This document shows positions 50,141-58,634 of a stretch of DNA of 64,000 nucleotides, in pieces. Origin of the DNA: Brevibacterium sp. 239c (lineage in GTDB: Bacteria > Actinomycetota > Actinomycetes > Actinomycetales > Brevibacteriaceae); NCBI RefSeq assembly GCF_900169365.1, contig NZ_FXZH01000020.1, positions 1 through 64,000 on the forward strand, read 5' to 3'. How positions within the stretch are numbered: the first letter of the stretch is position 1; each line of letters begins with the position of its first letter. The position numbers were made by a program, and so were the translations under genes. The notes under the pieces were generated by a model that was not told the DNA's origin, searched no databases, and saw only the letters and a program-made list of their open reading frames with translations.

Positions 50141-52864
50141 TCAGGAGTCTGCGACGACTCCGCGGCGGATGGCTTCGATGGTGCGACGGATACGCACAGC
50201 GGTCTCCAGTTCGGCGACCTCGGCAACCTGACCGAGTAGGTCAAGGCTCTGTTTGGCCCACCGTACGAAGTCTCCGGCAGCGATGTCTGTGCCGCGAAGG
50301 GAGTCTGCGAGGTTCTTGCCTTCGGTCCACCGATACATCGGTTTGAACAGCCCCCGGTCGGGTTCCTGCGTCGTTGACAGGGCGTGCTGCTCCTCAAGTT
50401 GGAACAGTTTGCGCCAGATCGTCACTGCCTCATCACCGTTGACTTTGAGGTCGCGGCTTGGGGCCCGTTCAGGATGCAGGGTGTCACCGCGTCGGGACTG
50501 GAAGACGAAGCATGAGGCGAATCCCGCGAGCTCAGGTTCGACGAGGTTGTCCCACAGCCCGGCCCGAATGGTCAGCGCTACGAGCAGGTCCCGTTCGCCA
50601 TAGATGCGACGCAGCATGTCCGACTGCTCGGGATCGAAGCCGAGTGTGCGCAGCACGTCTTGAACACGTTCGAACACGAGAGCGATCGACGTGGTTCGTC
50701 CTTCGATCCGGGCGATGAGCGAATCGTTCTCCTTGACCAGTTTGGCCGCTCGGCTGGCCCACCTGGCGTGCATCTCGCGGTCCGGGCAGTCGTGACAGGG
50801 ATGAGCGCGCAGCTGCGCGGTCATCTCGGACACGCTCGAGCTGATACCGGAGGCACCGGATGAGGATTGCCACTGCGCCTGCGAATCGACCTTGCCGTCG
50901 TGTTTGGCGTCGTTAAGGATGCCCAGCAGCTGCCTGCGGTCCCCTGCCTGCCTGTGATTGAATTTCTTCGGCACACGCACCCGGCCCTGTGCTGCCAGCG
51001 GCTCTGTCACCTCATGGGGGCGCAGATGCCAGACCTTCCCCTGCTCGGTGAGCACCGTCGGCAGGCGTGATTCTCCATCGCGGGAGCTCATGGGTGCAAT
51101 GATGACGGCAGTGCCCTCAACGCGTTTCGCAGGCAGGGTGACGACATCGCCGACCTTGAGTGCGCTCAGCGACTCGACGATCTCGCGCTGCCGGTTCTTC
51201 GACTTGGTGCGTGTCTCCTGCTTCTCGGCGTCGCTGATGGCCTGCCGCAGACGCGCGTATTCGGCGAAGTCGCCGAGCTCGCACTGCATCGACTTCTCAT
51301 AGGCTGCGATCGTTGTTTCGTTCTTCCGCACCTTCTTCGCCAGCCCCACGACGGCCTTGTCGGCCTGGAACTGTGCAAAAGAGGTCTCGAGGACCTTCGC
51401 GGCCTCGGCAGAACTCATTCTCGACAGCAGATTCGCCGTCATGTTGTAGGTGGGTCCGAACGCGGAGTTTAGCGCATACGAACGGTTGGAGGCCAGCCCC
51501 GCGATCTCATTGACCTCGAGGCTGGGGTGCCAGACGACGACGGAATGCCCGATCTTGTCAATGCCGCGGCGCCCGGCTCGGCCCGTCAGCTGGGTGTACT
51601 CCCCCGGCGTGATCGATACGTGGGCCTCACCGTTGAACTTCACCAGCTTCTCCAGGACGACTGTGCGGGCAGGCATGTTGATGCCCAAGGCCAGAGTCTC
51701 CGTGGCGAAGACGACCTTGATGATCCCCTGGGAGAAGAGTTCCTCGACGAGCTGCTTGAACTGCGGGATCATTCCGGCGTGGTGGGCGGCGACTCCCAGC
51801 AGCAGACCTTCCCGGAACGAATGGAATCCGAGAATGCCGAGGTCCTCGCTGGCGAGCTCATCGCGCAGCCTCTCGAGTGCTGCATTGATGATGACCTTCT
51901 CTTCGCGGGAGTTCAGGTCATAGCCGGAGGCCAGATACTGTTCCACCGCCTCGTCGCAGGCATTGCGGGAGAAGATGAACATGATCGCCGGCAGCATGCC
52001 GGTCTCTGCCAGGGAGGACACGACCTGAGTGCGGCTGGGCCTGCGGAAGCGCGCTCGGGTGGCTCGCTCACGCCGCGAGCGGGGACCACCATGGGTCCGG
52101 GTCGCGTGGTTGAGGGCTGGATCGATCCGTTCGGAGTCGTGATGGGTGAAGAGATCGTACATGCGGTGGCCGACGAGGACATGGTTGACCAGCGGGACCG
52201 GGCGATGAGTGGTGGAGATGACGGTTGTGGGTCCGCGCACCTCGCGCAGCCAGGCACCGAACTCCTCGACGTTGGATACGGTCGCAGACAGGGACACCAT
52301 CTGCACCCGATCCGGCAGGTGGATGATCACTTCTTCCCAGACGGGTCCGCGGAAACGGTCGGCCAGATAGTGCACCTCGTCAAGGACGACGAACCCGAGG
52401 TCGGCGAGTCCCGACAGGTCGTTGTAGAGCATGTTGCGCAGGACTTCTGTCGTCATCACGATGATCGGCGCATCGCGTCGGATCGAGGTGTCACCCGTGA
52501 GCAGCCCGACGTTCTCCACACCGTGAACATCCATGAGGTCATTGAACTTCTGGTTGCTCAGTGCCTTGATCGGCGTGGTGTAGAAGACTCGCTTGCCTTC
52601 GTCCCTGGCCAGTTCAACGGCGAATTCCGCGATCAGGGTCTTGCCAGCACCTGTGGGTGCCGTGACGAGGACGTCTTTGCCTTCCTGCAGCTGTGTGCAG
52701 GCTTCGAGCTGGAAGTCGTCGAGCTCGAAGTCTGTTCTGGCTGAGAATCGGCCCAAGGGAGTCTGCGCCTTCTTCGTCCTGTCCCGATAGTCGGCATAGG
52801 CGGCCGAAGGGCTCAGCGGCTTCGCATCTGCCGAAGGTTCGGCCGGGCTCGAGGATTCAGTCAT
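50141..52864 (-). CDS. helY: Ski2-type RNA helicase HelY
   Basis: This 907-residue SF2 helicase of the Ski2/Mtr4 type has APTGAGKTLIAEFA, the VLDEVHYL DEVH box, VSLSATVSN, GRAGRRGIDKIGH and a long C-terminal helical region. The actinobacterial HelY group is linked to RNA decay. ATG 52864 is the start because TTG 52879 would overlap tatC. It follows the tatC stop by 7 nt, so helY is the last gene of the tatA-tatC-helY run. Confidence 0.94.
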   Translation of the reverse strand: MTESSSPAEPSADAKPLSPSAAYADYRDRTKKAQTPLGRFSARTDFELDDFQLEACTQLQEGKDVLVTAPTGAGKTLIAEFAVELARDEGKRVFYTTPIKALSNQKFNDLMDVHGVENVGLLTGDTSIRRDAPIIVMTTEVLRNMLYNDLSGLADLGFVVLDEVHYLADRFRGPVWEEVIIHLPDRVQMVSLSATVSNVEEFGAWLREVRGPTTVISTTHRPVPLVNHVLVGHRMYDLFTHHDSERIDPALNHATRTHGGPRSRRERATRARFRRPSRTQVVSSLAETGMLPAIMFIFSRNACDEAVEQYLASGYDLNSREEKVIINAALERLRDELASEDLGILGFHSFREGLLLGVAAHHAGMIPQFKQLVEELFSQGIIKVVFATETLALGINMPARTVVLEKLVKFNGEAHVSITPGEYTQLTGRAGRRGIDKIGHSVVVWHPSLEVNEIAGLASNRSYALNSAFGPTYNMTANLLSRMSSAEAAKVLETSFAQFQADKAVVGLAKKVRKNETTIAAYEKSMQCELGDFAEYARLRQAISDAEKQETRTKSKNRQREIVESLSALKVGDVVTLPAKRVEGTAVIIAPMSSRDGESRLPTVLTEQGKVWHLRPHEVTEPLAAQGRVRVPKKFNHRQAGDRRQLLGILNDAKHDGKVDSQAQWQSSSGASGISSSVSEMTAQLRAHPCHDCPDREMHARWASRAAKLVKENDSLIARIEGRTTSIALVFERVQDVLRTLGFDPEQSDMLRRIYGERDLLVALTIRAGLWDNLVEPELAGFASCFVFQSRRGDTLHPERAPSRDLKVNGDEAVTIWRKLFQLEEQHALSTTQEPDRGLFKPMYRWTEGKNLADSLRGTDIAAGDFVRWAKQSLDLLGQVAEVAELETAVRIRRTIEAIRRGVVADS

Positions 52865-52871
52865 GCTTCTC

Positions 52872-53699
52872 TCAGTCAATCGGTTCGTCGGGGTCGACCC
52901 ACAGGCCTTGTGCGATGAGGCGCTTCTTGCGTCTCCTATCGTTGAATACGCAGATCACCCACGCCAAACAGAAGAGCGTCATCATCGGGATCACAAGGAA
53001 GAACATCGACATCGCGTCGGGAGTGGGGGTGGCAATGGCGGCAAACAGGAAAACGAGCATCACGATGATCCGCCAGGACTTCTGGATCCTGACCGCTGAG
53101 AGGATTCCCATCATGTTGAGCCCGACCATGAGCACCGGAAGGACGAATGCCAGACCGAAGACCACGATGATGACCATCACGAAGCTCAGGTAGTCCTGGG
53201 CAGGGATGATGTTCGTGCCGCCAGCTGGGGTGAATGACGTCAGTGCTTTGACAGCGTTGGGAAGGGCGAAGAAGGCCATCGTCGAACCCGCGAGGAACAG
53301 CGGAATGGCTGCACCGAGGAAACCGACGGAGTACAGCTTCTCCTTCTTCGTCAGTCCAGGCACTATGAATGCCCAGATTTCATAGAGCCAGATCGGGCAG
53401 GACAGAAAGATGCCGATGAAGAACGACAGTTTGATCTTCAGATCAAACGGTGAGGCGACTCCGGCGAAATTGATCTCAGCGGTTCGGTCGCCGGAGGCAC
53501 GGATGCTGCGGATCGGTTCCTGCAGGATGTCGAGGACCGGATCATAGAGGAACCATCCGGCGACGGCGCCGAGGGCGATCGCGATCGCCGCGACAAGGGC
53601 ACGATTCCGGAGTTCGATGAGGTGCCCGACGACGGGCATCTTCCGTTCGGGGTTCTTCCTCCGTGCCGAAGACGACTGCCGGTCGTTTTGCTCTTTCAC
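52872..53699 (-). CDS. tatC: Sec-independent protein translocase TatC
   Basis: TatC (275 residues) is the receptor for twin-arginine signal peptides, carrying folded proteins across the membrane. It has six helices and the family motifs MPVVGHLIELRNRALVAA, YEIWAFIVPGLTKKEK and PDAMSMFFLVIPMM. The N-terminal tail is basic. It overlaps tatA by 4 nt (ATGA). No tatB is adjacent. Actinobacteria usually keep tatB elsewhere, close to sigE-type genes. Confidence 0.96.
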   Translation of the reverse strand: MKEQNDRQSSSARRKNPERKMPVVGHLIELRNRALVAAIAIALGAVAGWFLYDPVLDILQEPIRSIRASGDRTAEINFAGVASPFDLKIKLSFFIGIFLSCPIWLYEIWAFIVPGLTKKEKLYSVGFLGAAIPLFLAGSTMAFFALPNAVKALTSFTPAGGTNIIPAQDYLSFVMVIIVVFGLAFVLPVLMVGLNMMGILSAVRIQKSWRIIVMLVFLFAAIATPTPDAMSMFFLVIPMMTLFCLAWVICVFNDRRRKKRLIAQGLWVDPDEPID

Positions 53700-53977
53700 T
53701 TCTCGTGAGACTGCGGATCCTGCTTTTCCTGCGCAGGCTGCTCAGGCTTTCGGGTAGCCTCGGCGGTCGACGAGGTGTTGTTTTCGGTGGCTTCGCGGTT
53801 GAGCTCGCCCGGTTCCGTCTTCTTGGGCTCATCGTCATCACGGAGATCCTTGACCTCTGCTTTGAAGATCTTCATCGACTGACCAAGGCTTCTGGCCAAC
53901 GCCGGCAGCTTGGGTGCGCCGAAAATGATCACGATGATGAGGATGACGATCGCGATCTGCACGAAACTCGGTTTCAT
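53696..53977 (-). CDS. tatA: Sec-independent protein translocase TatA
   Basis: TatA (93 residues) forms the translocation pore. It has a short hydrophobic helix (VQIAIVILIIVIIFGAPKLP) and an amphipathic helix (ARSLGQSMKIFKAEVKDL). A charged tail rich in Glu, Lys and Gln follows. The stop codon overlaps the tatC start. About 100 nt separate it from pafC upstream, so it may have its own promoter or belong to the pafBC transcript. Confidence 0.95.
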   Translation of the reverse strand: MKPSFVQIAIVILIIVIIFGAPKLPALARSLGQSMKIFKAEVKDLRDDDEPKKTEPGELNREATENNTSSTAEATRKPEQPAQEKQDPQSHEK

Positions 53978-54076
53978 GGGGACTCCTTGACTATTGTCTG
54001 CTCTGAAAGATTCTACGCTGTGTGGCTGTGCCTTTCATCCTCGCGCCACGGCCAGACCCCTGTGCGAAGTCCAGAC

Positions 54077-54964
54077 TCAGCCCAGCCGTGTCAGCGCGGC
54101 TTCGACCGCTTCGCTGTCGTCGATGTCGGTGATGACGTCGGCGTGGCACAGCAGGAACCGACTCAGCCAGTCCACGGAGTGCACAAGGAATCTGATTCGC
54201 ACATTTGGTTCCCCGTTGGTGAGGTATTCACGCTCGCTCAGCTCAAGTTCATCCGCGAGCCATGCACCGGCCGCGGACAGAGTCATGGTGACTTCGTGGG
54301 TGTTCGACTGCTTGTTGCTCACGGCCAGCGGCGGATGTGCGGCCGGTGACCAGGAGCGGATGCTGCTCAGCGCGAATCGGCGTGGAGCCTGCGCGCCGTA
54401 GCACCAGGCGTCCAGGTACCAGTCGGCCCCCGGAACCAGCTTGCTGGGGGCAATGGTCCGCCGTGTCAGTTCATCTCGGGAACCGACGTAGTAGTCGATC
54501 TCGATCGCTGCTTCCGTGTCGATCGCGTGCTTGAGGAACGTCATGAGGTCTTCGTCCGCGGGAATGGGGCTGACCTCGACCGGTGTGTGGAGGTTCTCCC
54601 CCGCAGCTAGTCGCAGTTTCTGTGCCGCCGTCCGCACAGCCTCGGTGTCGAGCCCCGGCAGGGTGTCGATGAGCTCAAGGGCCAGGACAAGGACGCCTGC
54701 TTCCTCCGCGCTGAGACGGACCGGGACGGAGACCTCCTCGGCGTTGGAAATGTAGATCTTGCCACCCTCCCAGGTGGCGTCGATGAGGTCATCGGGCATG
54801 TGTCCGGGGCGACCTGTCACGAAGAGGAGCTGCAGGTCATCGATGAGCGTGTCCGAATCGATGTTGAAATAGGAGGCTGTCTCTTCGAGGTCAGCACCTG
54901 GATGGGCGTCGAGGTAGGGCACCAGGCTGAGCAGCCTGGTGAGTCGTTCACGCGCTGAGGACAT
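54077..54964 (-). CDS. pafC: PafC, WYL-domain DNA-damage regulator subunit
   Basis: PafC (295 residues) partners PafB as a transcriptional activator of the LexA/RecA-independent DNA-damage response in mycobacteria. An N-terminal helix-turn-helix (ARERLTRLLSLVPYLDAHPG, DLEETASYFNI) precedes a WYL domain (GADWYLDAWCYGAQAPRRFALSSI). ATG 54964 overlaps the pafB end by 17 nt, so translation is coupled. The longer frame to 55045 is not supported. The name comes from its neighbourhood with the Pup ligase gene. Confidence 0.92.
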   Translation of the reverse strand: MSSARERLTRLLSLVPYLDAHPGADLEETASYFNIDSDTLIDDLQLLFVTGRPGHMPDDLIDATWEGGKIYISNAEEVSVPVRLSAEEAGVLVLALELIDTLPGLDTEAVRTAAQKLRLAAGENLHTPVEVSPIPADEDLMTFLKHAIDTEAAIEIDYYVGSRDELTRRTIAPSKLVPGADWYLDAWCYGAQAPRRFALSSIRSWSPAAHPPLAVSNKQSNTHEVTMTLSAAGAWLADELELSEREYLTNGEPNVRIRFLVHSVDWLSRFLLCHADVITDIDDSEAVEAALTRLG

Positions 54965-55970
54965 TGCGGCCTCCAAGTCGTTCGAGGGAGACTCGGACCG
55001 TCTCACGTCGGTCCTCGACGGCCTGTGCCAGTTCTGCAGGGGCAAGCACCTCGACGGCGGTGCCGAAGCTCACGATCTCCGCTGCCAAAGACGCCGTATC
55101 GGTGAACTCGATGACCACGCAGTCATCTTCTGTGCGGACCTGACGTCTGCGCAGCGGGTCCGCACGGTGGGCACGGATGCGCAGCTTCGCCTCGGCGACG
55201 ACAGCCATCTCCGTACTCGAGTTCAGCGCCACATGCGGTGCGAAGTCGGTGGGAATGTCATAGTCCCCGGGGTCCCGCCCGCCGAGCTTCGTGATCTTAC
55301 CCTCGACGCGAGAGAGTCTGAAGGTGCGTTCGGCTTCGCGGTCGATGTCGTGTCCCAGCAGGTAGACCCGGTCTCCACGGCTGAGCAGCGCATAGGGTTC
55401 CAGCTTGACCTTGCGAGGGTTCTGTCCGGGCTTGTGGTACTTGAAGCTGATCGCCTCGCGAGCGTTGATGTGGTGGAGCGCAGTGGCGAAGTTCGCACTG
55501 CCGAGCTTGCGTGCCGCAGGTCCCTGATTCTCTTCGACATGCCCTGGGCCCGCCTCGGTGAGATCGATGCCCAATGCCCGCAGCTTCGTCAGCGCCTGTG
55601 CGCTGGACTCGCCGAGTTCGGTGTCGGACCAGAACTGAGCGGCCACGGCTACCGCTGCGGCCTCGGATGGGGTGAGCTCAACATCGTCCATCGCGTAGTC
55701 GTCGGCAGAGATCCGGTAGCCCGTCTCGCCGACATCCGAGTAGGCGTCATGTTCAGCGCGGGTGGCGATCGTGATCCCCATATGCCGCAGGAGCTCCTTG
55801 TCGCGGGAGAATTTGCGGTCGAAGGCGATGTCGTCGAGGCCCGCATAACCGTCGATGGCGCTCATCAGAGTCTTCCGGGAGACCCATCCGCGGGCGGCTC
55901 TGAGAGCGATCAGCAAGTTCATCAGACGCTCGGTCTGCTGCCTCTGTCTGCTGGGGCGGGGTGTATTCAC
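54948..55970 (-). CDS. pafB: PafB, WYL-domain DNA-damage regulator subunit
   Basis: PafB (340 residues) forms a heterodimeric activator with PafC. The N-terminal HTH (ERLMNLLIALRAARGWVSRKTLMSAI) is followed by a WYL region (YALLSRGDRVYLLGHDIDREAERTFRLSRVE). GTG 55970 with GGTGG upstream is taken as the start. A longer frame to 56012 overlaps the divergent DUF3866 start. PafB and PafC are the first genes of a minus-strand run that continues through tatA, tatC and helY. Confidence 0.92.
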   Translation of the reverse strand: MNTPRPSRQRQQTERLMNLLIALRAARGWVSRKTLMSAIDGYAGLDDIAFDRKFSRDKELLRHMGITIATRAEHDAYSDVGETGYRISADDYAMDDVELTPSEAAAVAVAAQFWSDTELGESSAQALTKLRALGIDLTEAGPGHVEENQGPAARKLGSANFATALHHINAREAISFKYHKPGQNPRKVKLEPYALLSRGDRVYLLGHDIDREAERTFRLSRVEGKITKLGGRDPGDYDIPTDFAPHVALNSSTEMAVVAEAKLRIRAHRADPLRRRQVRTEDDCVVIEFTDTASLAAEIVSFGTAVEVLAPAELAQAVEDRRETVRVSLERLGGRNVLSA

Positions 55971-56010
55971 AATTCCACCGTAACCTAATGCGGGCGATAG
56001 TCTTAGGACC

Positions 56011-57135
56011 ATGATTCATTGGCGCAGAGGAACCGTGACCACGATTCGCTCCACCCGGCCAGGATACACAGAGGTCGAGGCCGATATTGACCAGGCATTG
56101 CCGGGCACGACGATCACACATATCAAGGCCGTCGCCTATACGGAGGCGGTCGGAGACCCGCAGATCGGAGATATCGTCCTGCTCAACGTTTCGGCGCTGG
56201 CCAAACGTCTTGGCACAGGCGGATTCGGTCTCGTGGTGGCTCTGCCCGATGCGCTGCCGGCCGACCCCCCAGAGGGGCCAGGGCATCTGGTCAAGGACCG
56301 TTACTCCCCTCTGCAGACGATGGTCCTCGGTGTCGACGATCAGGAGTCGGAACACCATGAGACCCTCGCTCGGGAAGAGTCTCTGGGTGGGATGCCTGTG
56401 CTGGCGGCGGATCTGCATTCGGCTCTGCCAGCCATCATCGCCGGCGTCCGTGCGGTCAACCCCGAGCTGCACATCGCCTATGTCCTCAGCGACGGTGCAG
56501 CTCTGCCGGCCAGCTTCTCTCAGGCAGCAGCTGGACTCAAGGACGCAGGCTGGCTGCACGGCACCATCAGCACCGGTCAATCCTGGGGCGCCGATCTTGA
56601 GGCTGTGACGATTCACACGGGTCTGCTCGCCGCCAGACATGTCCTCGGTGCCGATATCGCCATCGTCGCGCAGGGTCCGGGAAATCTGGGGACTGGAACC
56701 AAATATGGCTATTCGGGTCTCGTCACCGGTGAGCACCTCAATGCGGCCGCTCTGCTGGGTGGCACCCCGATGGGTGTCCTGCGCATGTCCAATGCCGATG
56801 CCCGTGGCAGGCATTTCGGCATCTCGCATCATTCTCTGACGTCTCTGACCGAGATCGCTCGTCCCGGAATGACGATCCCGGTCCCAGACTTCTCCACCCT
56901 CGCCGAGGCGGACCGTCGTGAGATGGAACCCGACCCTTCCGTGGTGGTTGAGGTCGCTGCCGCGCAGATGTCGCTGCTGCACATGCACGATCAGGTCGAC
57001 GTCAGCCTCGAGGGCCTATGGGCCGGTTTGAAGTCCTCACCGGTGGGTCTGTCGACGATGGGACGAAAACTGCCCGCCGATGCGGCAGCGTTTCTCGCTG
57101 CCGCCGCGGCGGGCAGAATGGCTGCCGAGATCTGA
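56011..57135 (+). CDS. DUF3866 family protein
   Basis: The 374-residue protein belongs to DUF3866, found in actinobacteria beside pafBC. It opens with a beta-rich region (GTVTTIRSTRPGYTEVEADI). It then has a long alpha/beta part with GVRAVNPELHIAYVLSDGAALPA and the FGISHHSLTSLTEIARPGMTIPVPD block. The Gly-rich loop GPGNLGTGTKYGYSG is the most likely binding site. There is no signal peptide. The function is not known. It is divergent from pafB, and its stop codon is inside a terminator hairpin. Confidence 0.85.
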   Translation: MIHWRRGTVTTIRSTRPGYTEVEADIDQALPGTTITHIKAVAYTEAVGDPQIGDIVLLNVSALAKRLGTGGFGLVVALPDALPADPPEGPGHLVKDRYSPLQTMVLGVDDQESEHHETLAREESLGGMPVLAADLHSALPAIIAGVRAVNPELHIAYVLSDGAALPASFSQAAAGLKDAGWLHGTISTGQSWGADLEAVTIHTGLLAARHVLGADIAIVAQGPGNLGTGTKYGYSGLVTGEHLNAAALLGGTPMGVLRMSNADARGRHFGISHHSLTSLTEIARPGMTIPVPDFSTLAEADRREMEPDPSVVVEVAAAQMSLLHMHDQVDVSLEGLWAGLKSSPVGLSTMGRKLPADAAAFLAAAAAGRMAAEI

Positions 57136-57147
57136 GTCTCGGCAGCC
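57120..57147 (+). terminator. Terminator overlapping the DUF3866 stop codon
   Basis: A perfect 11-bp stem (GGCTGCCGAGA with TCTCGGCAGCC) has a TCTGAG loop that contains the TGA stop. It also faces the convergent FKBP gene. Confidence 0.75.
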
Positions 57148-57185
57148 GATTCACAGTTTGCGTGTCAGCGCAGTGTGACTGTGTC

Positions 57186-57560
57186 TCAGCGCACATCCTC
57201 CAGATCGCAGACGAAGATCAGGGACTCGCCGGGTTTGATGACGCCGCCGGCTCCCTGGTCACCGTAGGCCAGGTGAGGTGGGATCTGCAGGGTGCGCCGG
57301 CCACCGACCTTCATGCCCTGGATGCCCTGGTCCCAGCCGGAGATGACCATGCCGGAGCCGAGGCGGAATTCGAGCGGGGTGCCACGGTTGTAGGAGGCGT
57401 CGAACTCTTCACCGGTTGAGTGGGCGATGCCCACGTAGTTCACGCTCACGGTATGGCCGGGGCCCGCCTCGACGCCGTCACCGATGATGTCATCAACGAT
57501 GACGAGCTCGGTCGGAGCCTCGGTTCCGGGGAAGTCGACGACTGGTTTCTGCTTGCTCAT
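57186..57560 (-). CDS. FKBP-type peptidyl-prolyl isomerase, small
   Basis: This is a 124-residue single-domain FKBP that catalyses Xaa-Pro isomerisation and helps folding. The core runs through GHTVSVNYVGIAHSTGEEFDAS, LGSGMVISGWDQGIQGMKVG and PPHLAYGDQGAGGVIKPGESLIF. There is no signal peptide, so it is cytoplasmic. It ends the minus-strand run that begins with dop and includes the lipoprotein FKBP 81 nt upstream. Confidence 0.92.
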   Translation of the reverse strand: MSKQKPVVDFPGTEAPTELVIVDDIIGDGVEAGPGHTVSVNYVGIAHSTGEEFDASYNRGTPLEFRLGSGMVISGWDQGIQGMKVGGRRTLQIPPHLAYGDQGAGGVIKPGESLIFVCDLEDVR

Positions 57561-57641
57561 GGTGTCTCCTTATGTCGTAGTTCTATGGTGTGTGTCTTCA
57601 GCCACCGGCCAAGACTTGCTCAACCAAAGGCCGAGACTTCC

Positions 57642-58598
57642 TCAACCCTGGGCTGAGAGGACGTCGATGACGAAGACGAGGGTGGCGTTGCCGGGAATGC
57701 TCGGCGGGCTGCCCTGTTCTCCGTATCCCTTGTCCGGTGGCACGACGAGCACGATCTGGCTGCCGACCTTTGCCCCGACAAGACCTTCGTTCCACCCTTC
57801 GATGACTCCAGCCTCACCGACTGGGTCAACGGCGAAGGGTCCGCGATCATCCTGCCAGCTTGAGTCGAAGTACTTCGAATTGTCGTCCCAGAGCCAACCG
57901 GAGTAGTGCACGGCCACGCTCTGGCCTTCCTTGACCTTCGGCCCGTCACCCTCGATCGTCGTATACGTTTCGAGTTCCTTCGGGGCCTTGCCCTTGGGCT
58001 TCGAGATCGAAGGTTCACCGTTGTCGGCCCATTTGACCGTCACGGGGTTCTTCGACTGGTCGACCTTCTTGCCCTCGGCGTGGGCCAAGGGCTTCGTGGT
58101 CTTCTCAATGTCGATGACGTAGACGAGGGTCTGCGCGGGCTGCCCCTCTTGTGCGCTGCCGTTGAGCGACATGAGCACACGTGATCCGACCTTCGTGTCC
58201 AGGAGCGCATCGTAGAGCTGCTCCGAGATCTGGCTCTTGTCCATCGGGAACCCGGCCGGTGACTTCGAATCGTAGCTCGATTCGATCTGTTTGCCGGTTG
58301 TGCCTGAGACCAAAGTCATCTGCGCGGTGACCTGCTCACCGTCGGCGACCTTGTCGCCTTTGCCCTCTTTGATGACGGACTTCCCGGTCTTGTCCACGAC
58401 CAGGGGCGCCTCGAAGCTGACTTTCGGTTTCTGTCCGATCTTGCCTTCGACTGTGACGTCGTCGAGGCTGGTCGACTTCGCGTCCTTGGCCGAGACGGAA
58501 GGTGGGGCACTGTTCGTGTCCTTGGCCTCCTCGCCCTGTCCGCAGGCGGACAGCAGCAGTGTGGCGGCCGCGATGACGGCGAGCACTTTGGTGCGCAC
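57642..58598 (-). CDS. Two-domain FKBP-type isomerase lipoprotein
   Basis: This 318-residue exported isomerase has a lipobox LLSAC (Cys19). Its first, weaker FKBP-like domain is about 75-165 (GDKVADGEQVTAQMTLVSGT, LDTKVGSRVLMSL), and its second is typical at about 225-316 (EGQSVAVHYSGWLW, EGWNEGLVGAKVGSQIVLVVP). GTG 58598 after AAAGGA is preferred over ATG 58616. A Ser/Asp/Glu-rich linker follows the lipid anchor. It lies between pafA and the small FKBP gene, so a folding role outside the membrane is likely. Confidence 0.88.
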   Translation of the reverse strand: MRTKVLAVIAAATLLLSACGQGEEAKDTNSAPPSVSAKDAKSTSLDDVTVEGKIGQKPKVSFEAPLVVDKTGKSVIKEGKGDKVADGEQVTAQMTLVSGTTGKQIESSYDSKSPAGFPMDKSQISEQLYDALLDTKVGSRVLMSLNGSAQEGQPAQTLVYVIDIEKTTKPLAHAEGKKVDQSKNPVTVKWADNGEPSISKPKGKAPKELETYTTIEGDGPKVKEGQSVAVHYSGWLWDDNSKYFDSSWQDDRGPFAVDPVGEAGVIEGWNEGLVGAKVGSQIVLVVPPDKGYGEQGSPPSIPGNATLVFVIDVLSAQG

Positions 58599-58634
58599 GT
58601 GGTTCCTTTCGTTCAAGACCAGATCAGTGAGATC

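Noticed and set aside
51527..52744. 405-residue open frame opposite helY
   Set aside because: Antisense shadow of the helicase gene, with a repetitive Gly/Arg/Val composition and no known domain.
55753..56988. 411-residue open frame opposite the DUF3866 gene and pafB
   Set aside because: It crosses two real genes on opposite strands and has no recognisable motif, which marks it as a high-GC artefact.
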